Notes under the pieces: generated by a model
What the model saw: the letters and a program-made list of their open reading frames with translations, nothing else
What the model was told of the DNA's origin: nothing
Database searches by the model: none
Assembly (NCBI GenBank): GCA_017650255.1
Contig: JAGCFG010000077.1
Coordinates: forward strand, 1-14,622
Direction of reading: 5' to 3'
DNA length: 14,622 nt
Source: Alphaproteobacteria bacterium
GTDB taxonomy: Bacteria > Pseudomonadota > Alphaproteobacteria > RF32 > CAG-239
Program-made: the position numbers and the translations under genes
Part shown: positions 7,985-14,495 of the stretch, piece after piece
Layout: the number at the start of each line of letters is the position of its first letter
Position numbering within the stretch: the stretch's first letter is position 1

Positions 7985-9298
7985 ATGTTAAACAAAAAAA
8001 CAATGGTTTTGGTTGCCGGAATGCTTATGCTTTTCGGCTGCGGCAAAGAAAAATTGGTTATTGACGGCGAGAGAATTCCGGTCCTTGACAAACCCGAGGG
8101 TATCACCGCGGATTACATGAAAGGTGATGTAAAAATCTCTCTCCCTGCACCGACTAAAAATTATCGTTGGGCGCAGTCAGGCGGCAATTCTCAGCACAAC
8201 TTCGGACACCTTTCCAGTGCCGAAAAACTCCATAAAATATGGGATAAAAGCTTTGGAAAAGGAGCCTCAAAGAGAGATTATCTGATTGCTTCTCCGATAA
8301 TTGCCAAAGAAACTGTCTTCGCCATAGATGCCGACGCCGTTGTCAGTGCATATAGTCAAAAAGACGGCACCAAACTATGGGAAACTCGCCTAAAACCGCA
8401 AATTCGTGACGATAAAAAAATCTCCCTAAAAGGTGCCGGATTAGCCTATGATAATGCCAAAATTTTTGCTACCACCGGCTTTGGCGGCATTTTTGCACTC
8501 GATTCTCAAACAGGTGAAATTATCTGGAAAAACTACGAAAAAACGCCAATCCGTATAGCTCCTACTGTAGGTGGCGGAAAAGTTTTTGTTCAAACCATAG
8601 AAAACGTGTTAGTAGCTTTCAATCAATCTAATGGTTCGGAAGCATGGAGATACACTGCTGCCAACGAAGATACTGTTCTTGTAGGCGGAGCATCGCCTGC
8701 TTATGACGAAAGTCAAGATATTTTGATAGCCGGTTTCAGCAATGGTGAAGTTAGAGCTCTCAAAGCCAGCACTGGTTCTCCGCTTTGGGGTGATTATTTG
8801 GCAAGCGGATACAGAAATAACATCTTGTCAGAAATAAATGCCATCAGAGCCAATCCTGTCATTAGTAAAGATACTGTCTATGCAGCTAGCAGCAATATGA
8901 TAACTGCGATTGAGCTACGTACCGGACAAAGACTGTGGGAGCGTGAATTCGGCACAGATAACCAACCTTGGCTTGCCGGAAAAATCCTATATATTTTGAC
9001 TGATGGATCACATCTTTTGGCTGTTGATACCGAGAGCGGCAAAATTATTTGGGATACAAAAGTTCCTGCCGGAGAAAAGGTTTCTGATGCCGTTGGTGTG
9101 ACTTTTGCAGGTCCTGTTTTGATAAACAACCGCATTTTGGTAAATACCTCCAACGGATATGCTTTCTACATCTCCCCATACACCGGCGAAATTATGGGCT
9201 ATGTAAAAATAGGCAAAGGCTCGTCCATAACCCCTATTGTAGCAGATAACCAAGTTATAATCACTACTAACGATGCCAAATTAGTGGCTTATCAATAG
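7985..9298 (+). CDS. bamB: Outer membrane protein assembly factor BamB (PQQ-repeat beta-propeller lipoprotein)
   Basis: BamB is the lipoprotein of the BAM complex that helps insert beta-barrel proteins into the outer membrane. The signal peptide ends in the lipobox LFGC (Cys at residue 19 of this start). The remainder is a series of PQQ-like blades, each ending in a Gly-x-x-x-W strand, such as GTKLWETRL, GEIIWKNYE, GSEAWRYTA, GQRLWEREF and GKIIWDTKV, which fits an eight-bladed propeller of 437 residues. I prefer the ATG at 7985 over the in-frame ATG at 7979 because AAGGA (7974-7978) sits 6 nt before the former and directly abuts the latter. der follows after 9 nt, as in other proteobacteria. 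Confidence 0.92.
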   Translation: MLNKKTMVLVAGMLMLFGCGKEKLVIDGERIPVLDKPEGITADYMKGDVKISLPAPTKNYRWAQSGGNSQHNFGHLSSAEKLHKIWDKSFGKGASKRDYLIASPIIAKETVFAIDADAVVSAYSQKDGTKLWETRLKPQIRDDKKISLKGAGLAYDNAKIFATTGFGGIFALDSQTGEIIWKNYEKTPIRIAPTVGGGKVFVQTIENVLVAFNQSNGSEAWRYTAANEDTVLVGGASPAYDESQDILIAGFSNGEVRALKASTGSPLWGDYLASGYRNNILSEINAIRANPVISKDTVYAASSNMITAIELRTGQRLWEREFGTDNQPWLAGKILYILTDGSHLLAVDTESGKIIWDTKVPAGEKVSDAVGVTFAGPVLINNRILVNTSNGYAFYISPYTGEIMGYVKIGKGSSITPIVADNQVIITTNDAKLVAYQ

Positions 9299-9307
9299 GA
9301 GAAACAA

Positions 9308-10648
9308 ATGCCTCTAAAAGTGGCCATAATCGGGCGCCCGAATGTCGGCAAATCGACCTTATTCAATCGTTTGGCCGGTCGCAAACTAGCCATAGTCCAC
9401 GACAAGCCGGGCGTTACGCGTGACCGCAAAGAGGCTCAAGCCAAACTCCAAGACTTAGACTTGCAAATTATCGATACGGCAGGATACGAATATAGCACCG
9501 AGGACAATCTCGAACAACGTATGTGGAAACAAACCCAAAAAGCTATTGATGATGCTGATGTTTGTTTGTTTTTATACGATGCCCGCGCCGGTCTGCAACC
9601 CTATGACGAGCATTTTGCCGACATTTTGCGCAAGTCTAAAAAACCGGTGGTTTTACTCGCAAACAAATGTGAAGGAAAAATCCAAGAGGACAGCAGATTT
9701 GAGGCCTACAAGCTTGGACTTGGCGAGCCAATTCCTTTTTCTGCCGAACATGGTTTGGGTATGCTCGATTTATACGAAGCTTTGCGCAAATATTACCGCA
9801 AAGAAGAGCCATCAGAGGGACAAACAGAAGATGAGCCGAAAGGTAAAGCCATTCAACTTGCCATTGTTGGTCGCCCTAATGTCGGCAAGTCGACTCTTGT
9901 AAATGCTCTGCTTCAAGATGAACGCATGCTCACCGGCCCAGAGGCAGGAGTAACAAGAGATGCCATAGCCTGCGACTGGGAGTGGAAAGGGCAAAAGATA
10001 AAACTTGTTGACACAGCCGGACTTCGTCGTCACTCAAAAATTAGCGATTCACTCGAAAAAATGTCAGCGGCCAGCTCAAAACATGCTGCATATATGGCAC
10101 AAGTTGTAGTGTTAGTTTTAGATGCCGACGGAGTTCTTGACAAGCAGGATCTGACAATTGCATCCGATGTTTTAGACGAGGGCAGGGCCTTAGTTATTGC
10201 TATCAACAAATGGGATATTGCCAACCGCAAAGAAACGCTTGATAAGCTCAATTACAAATTGAAAACATCTTTGACACAAGCCGAAGGAATACCGACGGTG
10301 ACAATATCTGCGTTGAAGAACGAAGGTTTAGACAAGCTTATGAGCGCAGTCCTAAAAGTTTATAAACGCTGGAATATGCGAATTCCGACAGCCCCGCTCA
10401 ATAAATGGTTTGCCGATATGATAGAGGCTTATCCCCCTCCATTGGGTAAAAACAAACGTCGCATAAAATTGCGCTATATTACACAGGCCAAAACAAGACC
10501 TCCGGCATTTGTAATTTTTTCGAGTAATCCTGAAGGCTTGCCGGAGTCTTATCTACGCTATCTAACTAACAATTTGCGCGATACGTTTGATTTGGGCGGA
10601 ATTCCCTTGCGTATAAATGTCCGCAAAACCGACAATCCTTATGCATAA
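9308..10648 (+). CDS. der: Ribosome assembly GTPase Der (EngA)
   Basis: Der is an essential GTPase with two tandem G domains that acts in maturation of the 50S ribosomal subunit. Domain 1 has GRPNVGKS (9-16), DTAG (56-59) and NKCE (119-122, Glu in place of the usual Asp of NKxD). Domain 2 has GRPNVGKS (188-195), DTAGLRRHSK (235-244) and NKWD (300-303), with a SALK motif at 334-337. The C-terminal KH-like domain runs from about 354 to 440. The 446-residue length is normal. The ribosome site AGGAG overlaps the bamB stop, so the two are translationally linked. The gene ends in a clear terminator. Confidence 0.97.
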   Translation: MPLKVAIIGRPNVGKSTLFNRLAGRKLAIVHDKPGVTRDRKEAQAKLQDLDLQIIDTAGYEYSTEDNLEQRMWKQTQKAIDDADVCLFLYDARAGLQPYDEHFADILRKSKKPVVLLANKCEGKIQEDSRFEAYKLGLGEPIPFSAEHGLGMLDLYEALRKYYRKEEPSEGQTEDEPKGKAIQLAIVGRPNVGKSTLVNALLQDERMLTGPEAGVTRDAIACDWEWKGQKIKLVDTAGLRRHSKISDSLEKMSAASSKHAAYMAQVVVLVLDADGVLDKQDLTIASDVLDEGRALVIAINKWDIANRKETLDKLNYKLKTSLTQAEGIPTVTISALKNEGLDKLMSAVLKVYKRWNMRIPTAPLNKWFADMIEAYPPPLGKNKRRIKLRYITQAKTRPPAFVIFSSNPEGLPESYLRYLTNNLRDTFDLGGIPLRINVRKTDNPYA

Positions 10649-10677
10649 AAAAAGCGGCTAAAAAGCCGCCTTTTTTA
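10649..10677. terminator. Bidirectional rho-independent terminator between der and pssA
   Basis: The stem GCGGCT (10654-10659) pairs with AGCCGC (10664-10669) around an AAAA loop. A T-tract (10671-10676) follows on the plus strand, and on the minus strand a T-tract corresponds to the A-run at 10647-10653. It lies between the convergent ends of der and pssA and overlaps the pssA stop codon, so one hairpin serves both transcripts. Confidence 0.88.
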
Positions 10678-11472
10678 TATTTTTGTATTATAAGATTTTT
10701 TCATCTTAATAAACCTCGTAATTCCGAGCGGAATAGTCAGTGCATATAACAATGTCAATACGCTCAAAACCATCCAAGGCTGGCTCAAAACCAAGGCTGC
10801 GCCAAAAACAACAAAAACAAATACCGGTGCCACCATATAGGTTGGAATTTTCATGTGTTTTGTAGAAATCGTTGGGATACGGCTAATCATCAGCATTGCA
10901 ACGATAAAAAACAAAATACTGCAAAGCCAGTTGCTGCGCAAAAATTCACATTCTTCCAGCTCAAAACTGAGCATAACCGGCAAAATACCCAAAGCCGCCG
11001 CAGCAGGAGCCGGAACCCCCACAAAGAAATTATGCCAATAAGGTTCCATCGGTTCTTCTTCGAGCATAGTATTAAAACGAGCCAATCTCATAGCCATGCA
11101 TATTGCGAACAAAAGGCAGAAAAACCAACCAAATTTTGGAAAATCAAACAAAGTCCACTTATACATCAAAATTGCCGGAGCAACACCAAAGCTGACAAAA
11201 TCCGACAACGAGTCAAGTTCTGCACCAAACTTTGTGGAACCTTTTAACATTCTGGCAACACGTCCGTCGAGCATATCAAAAAATGCGGCCAAAAATATAC
11301 AAATAACAGCTTTAGAAAAATTTCCCGATATTGAATACCTGATAGAAGTAACACCGGCGCACAAGGCCAAAGTTGTAACAATATTCGGAATAATTTTTCT
11401 GATAGGCAAAGACTTCAATTTCTGCTTAGAAACTTGAATTTTTGCATTAATATTAGCATTAATATTTTCCAT
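10675..11472 (-). CDS. pssA: CDP-diacylglycerol--serine O-phosphatidyltransferase
   Basis: This inner-membrane enzyme joins CDP-diacylglycerol and serine to give phosphatidylserine. The CDP-alcohol phosphotransferase signature is complete: D66, D69-G70, A73-R74, G83, D87 and D91, which bind the metal and the CDP group. Several hydrophobic helices (for example about 31-45, 55-68, 113-128, 181-196, 213-229 and 232-250) fit the multi-spanning type II enzyme, and 265 residues is a normal length. The ATG shares one base with the psd stop (TAATG), with GGGGAGG just upstream, so the two genes are coupled. The N-terminal 12 residues read as a short NINA repeat, a probably disordered tail. The next enzyme in the pathway is encoded directly upstream. 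Confidence 0.94.
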   Translation of the reverse strand: MENINANINAKIQVSKQKLKSLPIRKIIPNIVTTLALCAGVTSIRYSISGNFSKAVICIFLAAFFDMLDGRVARMLKGSTKFGAELDSLSDFVSFGVAPAILMYKWTLFDFPKFGWFFCLLFAICMAMRLARFNTMLEEEPMEPYWHNFFVGVPAPAAAALGILPVMLSFELEECEFLRSNWLCSILFFIVAMLMISRIPTISTKHMKIPTYMVAPVFVFVVFGAALVLSQPWMVLSVLTLLYALTIPLGITRFIKMKKSYNTKI

Positions 11473-12206
11473 TATTTTGCCTCCCCGTCAACTTTTTTCA
11501 GATCGGAAGTCAAATTAGCCAAAACCGTCTCTCCGGCAATCATTGTCTGCCCGACACAAACTTGCGGTTCAACACCTTTGGGGAGATATACATCCAAACG
11601 CGAACCAAATCTAATCAAGCCGAAACGCTCACCTGCTGCATAAGTTTGTCCTTCTTTTGCAAAGCACAAAATTCTTCTGGCAACAAGACCGGCAATCTGC
11701 ACAAAAGCAATTTTTTTGCCGCTTTCTGTTTCCATCGCGAGAAGCTGACGCTCATTATCACTACTGGCTTTATCAAGATTTGCGTTAAAAAATTTACCTT
11801 TAATATACACGGTTTTCAAAATTTTTCCGCTTGCCGGTGCGCGATTGACATGCACATTAAACACGCTCATAAAGATACTCACCCTGATAAACTCTTCATC
11901 ACCCAAATCGAGCTCTTTAGGGGCTTTAACTTTTGTAATCATCTGCACTTTTCCATCGGCAGGCGATACAACCACATCTTTAATTTGAGGTACAACTCTT
12001 TCGGGATCTCTAAAGAAAAAGTAGCACCATATTGTCAACACAAGGCCAATCCAGCCGAGCGGTGCCCAAATCAATGCCAATAACGCTGTTATCAAAGCAA
12101 AGACCGGAACAAATTTCCAACCTTCTTTGTTTATATGCGGAAAAGCGTATGGAATAATGCTATTACGCAAAAAATCTTGAAGGTGGTCAAGATTATTTTT
12201 TTTCAT
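11472..12206 (-). CDS. psd: Phosphatidylserine decarboxylase proenzyme, short (PSD-A) type
   Basis: The enzyme decarboxylates phosphatidylserine to phosphatidylethanolamine using a pyruvoyl group formed by self-cleavage. The cleavage site is RFGS at 199-202, so S202 would become the pyruvoyl group and start the small alpha chain. This FGSR form marks the short bacterial/archaeal-type enzyme, unlike the LGST of E. coli Psd. Supporting motifs are FFRDPER (64-70), SPADG (81-85) and FNVHVNR (116-122). Two hydrophobic segments (about 33-48 and 50-65) anchor it in the membrane. The 244-residue length fits the type (about 210-240). GAAAGGA lies about 7 nt upstream of the start at 12206. psd is first in the psd-pssA pair, divergent from the tRNA gene. 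Confidence 0.94.
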   Translation of the reverse strand: MKKNNLDHLQDFLRNSIIPYAFPHINKEGWKFVPVFALITALLALIWAPLGWIGLVLTIWCYFFFRDPERVVPQIKDVVVSPADGKVQMITKVKAPKELDLGDEEFIRVSIFMSVFNVHVNRAPASGKILKTVYIKGKFFNANLDKASSDNERQLLAMETESGKKIAFVQIAGLVARRILCFAKEGQTYAAGERFGLIRFGSRLDVYLPKGVEPQVCVGQTMIAGETVLANLTSDLKKVDGEAK

Positions 12207-12310
12207 AATACAATCCTTTCAAAATAAATCGATATACCGAAACGCTGTTTCTGCCATATATCTTTCCAGACAAAGAAAAGCACATTTTTGCAAAATAAGC
12301 AAGAATAGAC

Positions 12311-12339
12311 TTGCATTTATAAAAATTTATTTGTATAAA
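12311..12339 (+). promoter_or_regulatory. Promoter of the tRNA-Leu gene
   Basis: TTGCAT (12311-12316) is separated by 17 nt from TATAAA (12334-12339), placing the transcript start about 15 nt before the mature tRNA. The same TTGCAT hexamer with the same spacing occurs upstream of the gene at 13942. Confidence 0.65.
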
Positions 12340-12360
12340 CTAACACGCGAACGGATTTAT

Positions 12361-12447
12361 GCGCTTGTGGCGGAACTGGTAGACGCTGCAGACTTAAAAT
12401 CTGTTGGGAGCAATCCCGTGCCGGTTCGATTCCGGCCTAGCGCACCA
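12361..12447 (+). tRNA. tRNA-Leu, anticodon TAA
   Basis: The full cloverleaf can be folded from 87 nt. The acceptor stem is GCGCTTG with CTAGCGC, and the D arm contains AACTGGTAGA. The anticodon stem GCAGA/TCTGT has loop CTTAAAA with anticodon TAA at 12395-12397. A long variable arm (GGGA/TCCC) marks class II, and the T arm GCCGG-TTCGATT-CCGGC is perfect. The discriminator is A73 and CCA is encoded (12445-12447). One oddity is a U-U mismatch at the sixth acceptor pair. The codon read is UUA, which is common in an AT-rich genome. Confidence 0.96.
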
Positions 12448-12514
12448 ATAAAAAACACCCTCCTTGTGAGGGTGTTTTTATTGGTATGATAAACAGAGTT
12501 ATCGAAGCGGCACA
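12440..12514 (+). repeat. tRNA-end/terminator module, copy 1
   Basis: This runs from the last bases of tRNA-Leu (GCGCACCA) through its terminator to GATAAACAGA and AAGCGGCACA. A second copy is at 13780-13857. The outer parts of the two copies are nearly identical, while the core of the hairpin differs in sequence but keeps pairing. Confidence 0.8.
12444..12485 (+). terminator. Terminator of tRNA-Leu
   Basis: CACCCTC (12456-12462) pairs with GAGGGTG (12468-12474) around CTTGT. The stem is extended by A-run/T-run pairs and by ACCAAT/ATTGGT, which uses the ACCA of the tRNA itself. The T-tract is 12475-12479. Confidence 0.85.
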
Positions 12515-12620
12515 GTGCCGGCTCGAACCGTAGCGAGCAGGCGGATATTAGACGCCGGTTGCCGAAAGGCAAGCGAGCAAGGTCGGCATTAAGAAAACTT
12601 TTGAAAAAAAGTTTTTAGCC
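12486..12620. other. GC-rich, hairpin-rich segment, possible structured RNA or degenerate repeat
   Basis: About 90 nt (12505-12595) is clearly richer in G and C than the rest of the window and contains a row of local inverted repeats. These are CGGCAC/GTGCCG (12508-12520 region), GCTCG/CGAGC, GGCG/CGCC, and TTGCC-GAAA-GGCAA with a GNRA tetraloop. They are followed by AAAACTTTT (12594-12602), loop GAAA, AAAAGTTTT (12607-12615). I find no credible reading frame or promoter of its own. It could be a non-coding RNA made by read-through from the tRNA, or a remnant of a repeat family. Confidence 0.4.
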
Positions 12621-12636
12621 ATTCCAGCCTAGCGCA
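12621..12636 (+). repeat. Degenerate copy of the tRNA-Leu 3' end (att-like)
   Basis: Sixteen bases match tRNA-Leu 12429-12444 (T loop, T stem and 3' acceptor strand) with one difference: ATTCCAGCCTAGCGCA here, ATTCCGGCCTAGCGCA in the tRNA. The copy lies 192 bp downstream and lacks CCA. Such 3'-end duplications are typically left by integrases that target tRNA genes. Confidence 0.6.
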
Positions 12637-12642
12637 TTTTTG

Positions 12643-12703
12643 AAAACCGCCTCATTGTAAACTGTCCAATTTCCGGGGGACAGTTCATTGCAGGCGGTTT
12701 TTT
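12643..12703 (+). terminator. Nested two-stem hairpin with T-tract
   Basis: The outer stem AAAACCGCCT (12643-12652) pairs with AGGCGGTTTT (12692-12701). The inner stem AACTGTCC (12660-12667) pairs with GGACAGTT (12678-12685). The internal loop carries CATTG on both sides (12653-12657 and 12686-12690). T residues at 12698-12703 make it terminator-like for a plus-strand transcript. No upstream gene other than the tRNA is evident. Confidence 0.55.
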
Positions 12704-12728
12704 GCTTTATTGTGATTGAATTACAAAA

Positions 12729-12780
12729 AGTCCGATAGTTTAGTTCTCCAAAACATCAATCCCGCAATAATTATCGGACC
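12729..12780. repeat. Inverted repeat with a distant direct copy of one arm
   Basis: GTCCGATA (12730-12737) and TATCGGAC (12772-12779) are perfect inverted arms 34 nt apart, flanked by A-run and T-run. AGTCCGATAGT (12729-12739) recurs exactly at 13758-13768, so the pair brackets the orphan gene 12897-13640. An 11-base match alone could be chance in a window this size. Confidence 0.4.
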
Positions 12781-12825
12781 TTTTATATGCTAAATATAAA
12801 TTTCTATCATTTTTTATAAAAAAAC

Positions 12826-12854
12826 TTGATTTTTTGTCTATGGAATGGTAAAAT
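12826..12854 (+). promoter_or_regulatory. Promoter of the orphan gene at 12897
   Basis: TTGATT (12826-12831) is followed by 17 nt and TAAAAT (12849-12854), with TG at 12846-12847 giving an extended -10. The start site would be near 12861, about 35 nt before the ATG. Confidence 0.65.
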
Positions 12855-12896
12855 AAAAAAACAATTGATGATTATGCATAAAGAAAGGATAAAACG

Positions 12897-13640
12897 ATGA
12901 CTGCTGATATTATGGACCTTTTAAATCGAGCTCATGAAGCCATGAAAGAAAATCAGCAAGAAAAAATTGTCTCCAAAGTTGAGAAGAAGGAAAATGTCTT
13001 TGTTGTCGAATTCTCAGGTAAAAATGGTGAAGAACTTTTTCTTGATTATGGGGTTGTTCTTCCGGTTAGTCTCGGCTTTCAGCCTAAAGAAGGAATGTTA
13101 GCACTCTACACGACAGGAAGTGGCGGTGCTATTGGAGATTCTGCTGATTTAACTTTTAAGGATTCAAATGGAAATAAATTATTTTCTGCACACCGAAACG
13201 AAGGTGTAGGCCTTGATAAATGGGTTGTAACCTATAATAAAGTGCAAAATGAAACATCTCGAAATATTTTAGAAGAAATAAATGAACTTCAATATAAAAT
13301 ACAGCATAATAAAGCTGATACTGGCGGCGAAAAAGACCTTCCGGAGAAGTATGCTTTTTATTCTGCTTCTAATAATACCGTATCTGAAACTTTTATAAGA
13401 CTTGATAAAGAGAGCGGAAAAGTAGACCATGCATTTTCTTGTAGTCCAATTACGGGGTTATTTTATAAAAATTTGGATGAGCAGTATAGCGGTAAAACAT
13501 TAGAAGATTTGCTAAAAGATGAGACCTTGGCTCATTTTTCTACAGAAGAAGTGAAATTAGAAGAATGTACCGCACAACGTTTTGCTCAAACCGAAAAAAT
13601 GGGAATCGATAAAACATGTGGGAAAGAGAGAAAACTTTAA
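12897..13640 (+). CDS. Orphan protein of unknown function between tRNA-end repeats
   Basis: This 247-residue, soluble, acidic-looking protein has no signal peptide or membrane helix, and I cannot place it in a family. The ATG has GAAAGGA (12883-12889) 7 nt upstream and a good promoter before that, so it is very likely a real gene. The N-terminus (1-28) is helical and charged. Residues 30-110 look beta-rich with a Gly-rich turn (TTGSGGAIGDS, about 91-101), and 115-150 form a probable coiled helix (NILEEINELQYKIQH). The C-terminal third has a conserved-looking FSCSPITGLFYKNLDEQYSG stretch. Transcription would probably stop at the hairpin at 13784-13827. The gene stands alone, flanked by repeats related to the tRNA-Leu end, so it may be cargo of an old insertion. 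It could equally be a clade-specific chromosomal gene. Confidence 0.75.
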   Translation: MTADIMDLLNRAHEAMKENQQEKIVSKVEKKENVFVVEFSGKNGEELFLDYGVVLPVSLGFQPKEGMLALYTTGSGGAIGDSADLTFKDSNGNKLFSAHRNEGVGLDKWVVTYNKVQNETSRNILEEINELQYKIQHNKADTGGEKDLPEKYAFYSASNNTVSETFIRLDKESGKVDHAFSCSPITGLFYKNLDEQYSGKTLEDLLKDETLAHFSTEEVKLEECTAQRFAQTEKMGIDKTCGKERKL

Positions 13641-13757
13641 TTTTTTAGCTTATGTCATTACTGCAAAATGACGAAATAAACTATACCGATAAAAAAGAAT
13701 AATGTTGTTTTTTAATTTCGATTTTGTGTCTTAGAGTGCAAAGTTATCATAATTCTG

Positions 13758-13768
13758 AGTCCGATAGT
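13758..13768 (+). repeat. Direct copy of the AGTCCGATAGT repeat arm
   Basis: Identical to 12729-12739, 1029 bp upstream. It lies just before the second tRNA-end module, on the other side of the orphan gene. Confidence 0.35.
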
Positions 13769-13779
13769 CGCAAAGTATC

Positions 13780-13857
13780 GCGCACCAATAAAAAATACCA
13801 CCTGAAGAGGTGGTATTTTTTATTGGTATGATAAACAGAAGTCATCAAAGCGGCACA
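13780..13857 (+). repeat. tRNA-end/terminator module, copy 2
   Basis: The copy begins with GCGCACCAATAAAAAA, as at the end of tRNA-Leu, and ends with TATTGGTATGATAAACAGA and AAGCGGCACA, as after the tRNA terminator. The bases upstream (13741-13779) do not fold into a tRNA, so only the 3' end of a tRNA gene is present. Confidence 0.8.
13784..13827 (+). terminator. 20-bp perfect hairpin, terminator
   Basis: The left arm (13784-13803) and right arm (13808-13827) are perfect complements with a GAAG loop. The core is TACCACCT/AGGTGGTA followed by six T residues (13816-13821). It would stop transcripts from the orphan gene at 12897, leaving a 3' tail of about 170 nt. Confidence 0.8.
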
Positions 13858-13882
13858 CTTAATAATATACAATTACCAAAAC

Positions 13883-13911
13883 TTGCATAGCCCTAAAAAT
13901 AAACCTATATA
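13883..13911 (+). promoter_or_regulatory. Promoter of the gene at 13942
   Basis: TTGCAT (13883-13888), 17 nt, TATATA (13906-13911). The -35 and the spacing match those of the tRNA-Leu promoter. The leader would be about 25 nt. Confidence 0.6.
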
Positions 13912-13941
13912 TAGAGCAGATAAACATATTAGGAAACTAGC

Positions 13942-14409
13942 ATGCAAAACAAAACAGAAGAAGAATTTATCCCCTTAAAATCCGAACGCCAACTAGCCAA
14001 GTTATTTCGCATTATACCAATATTCCGCAAAAACAAAGAGCTACAAAAAACAATAACAGATTGGGCAAAAGAAATGTTGACAGAGGCGCGTGCAGAATGG
14101 TGTGCAATGCGGGCGATAACCATTGAATCGGTTATCAAAACCGACCGAAAACAACAGGCAACAAACCGCGGCAAGCGCAGAGACGAAAAATATGTACCTT
14201 TCAGAGAATATTTTAAAAATCTGCAACGTCAAAGATATATCTCTTATAAAAACGCAGGACAAAAAATGACGGCAAATGGTTTTGTCAGGTGGTTTCTGGA
14301 AAATCCGCCCCAAGATATCAAAATCCCTTATTGCAAAGAAAACCAAAAAAATAAGCTGATACAACTTGCCCAAGCCAACAACAGAGAATTTAAAAAAGCT
14401 TTTGAATGA
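13942..14409 (+). CDS. Small basic protein of unknown function
   Basis: This is a 155-residue protein rich in Lys, Arg, Gln and Asn, with no signal peptide or membrane helix. AGGA (13931-13934) lies 7 nt before the ATG and a clear promoter lies upstream. Residues 14-75 are predicted helical by eye, with a strongly basic middle (KTDRKQQATNRGKRRDEKY, about 67-85). The segment NAGQKMTANGFVRWFLENPP (about 104-123) could be a helix-turn-helix-like unit. A nucleic-acid-binding role is plausible from charge, but no family is recognised. Its position next to tRNA-end repeats fits an accessory region. Confidence 0.7.
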   Translation: MQNKTEEEFIPLKSERQLAKLFRIIPIFRKNKELQKTITDWAKEMLTEARAEWCAMRAITIESVIKTDRKQQATNRGKRRDEKYVPFREYFKNLQRQRYISYKNAGQKMTANGFVRWFLENPPQDIKIPYCKENQKNKLIQLAQANNREFKKAFE

Positions 14410-14451
14410 TAAAGCTGATACTTTGCTATCTGTAGCCGATTGATTTTGCAA

Positions 14452-14457
14452 TATAAT
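14452..14457 (+). promoter_or_regulatory. Perfect -10 hexamer before the partial gene at 14496
   Basis: TATAAT lies 38 nt before the ATG. No good -35 is found at 16-18 nt, so this is a weak call. Confidence 0.4.
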
Positions 14458-14495
14458 TTTTCTAACTTAAATTATCGATACAAGGAGTTAGGAAA

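Noticed and set aside
12357..12572. Minus-strand open frame of 71 codons over the tRNA-Leu gene
   Set aside because: It is the antisense of the tRNA and its terminator; the RNRTGTGLLPTDFKSAAS-type peptide is a well-known spurious translation of tRNA-Leu genes.
13654..13672. Inverted repeat GTCATT/AATGAC after the orphan gene as its terminator
   Set aside because: The stem is only 6 bp with no T-tract; the hairpin at 13784-13827 is much better.
13309..14422. Exact 14-mer ATAAAGCTGATACT at 13309-13322 and 14409-14422
   Set aside because: About one such match is expected by chance in a window of this size, and the two sites share no flanking sequence.
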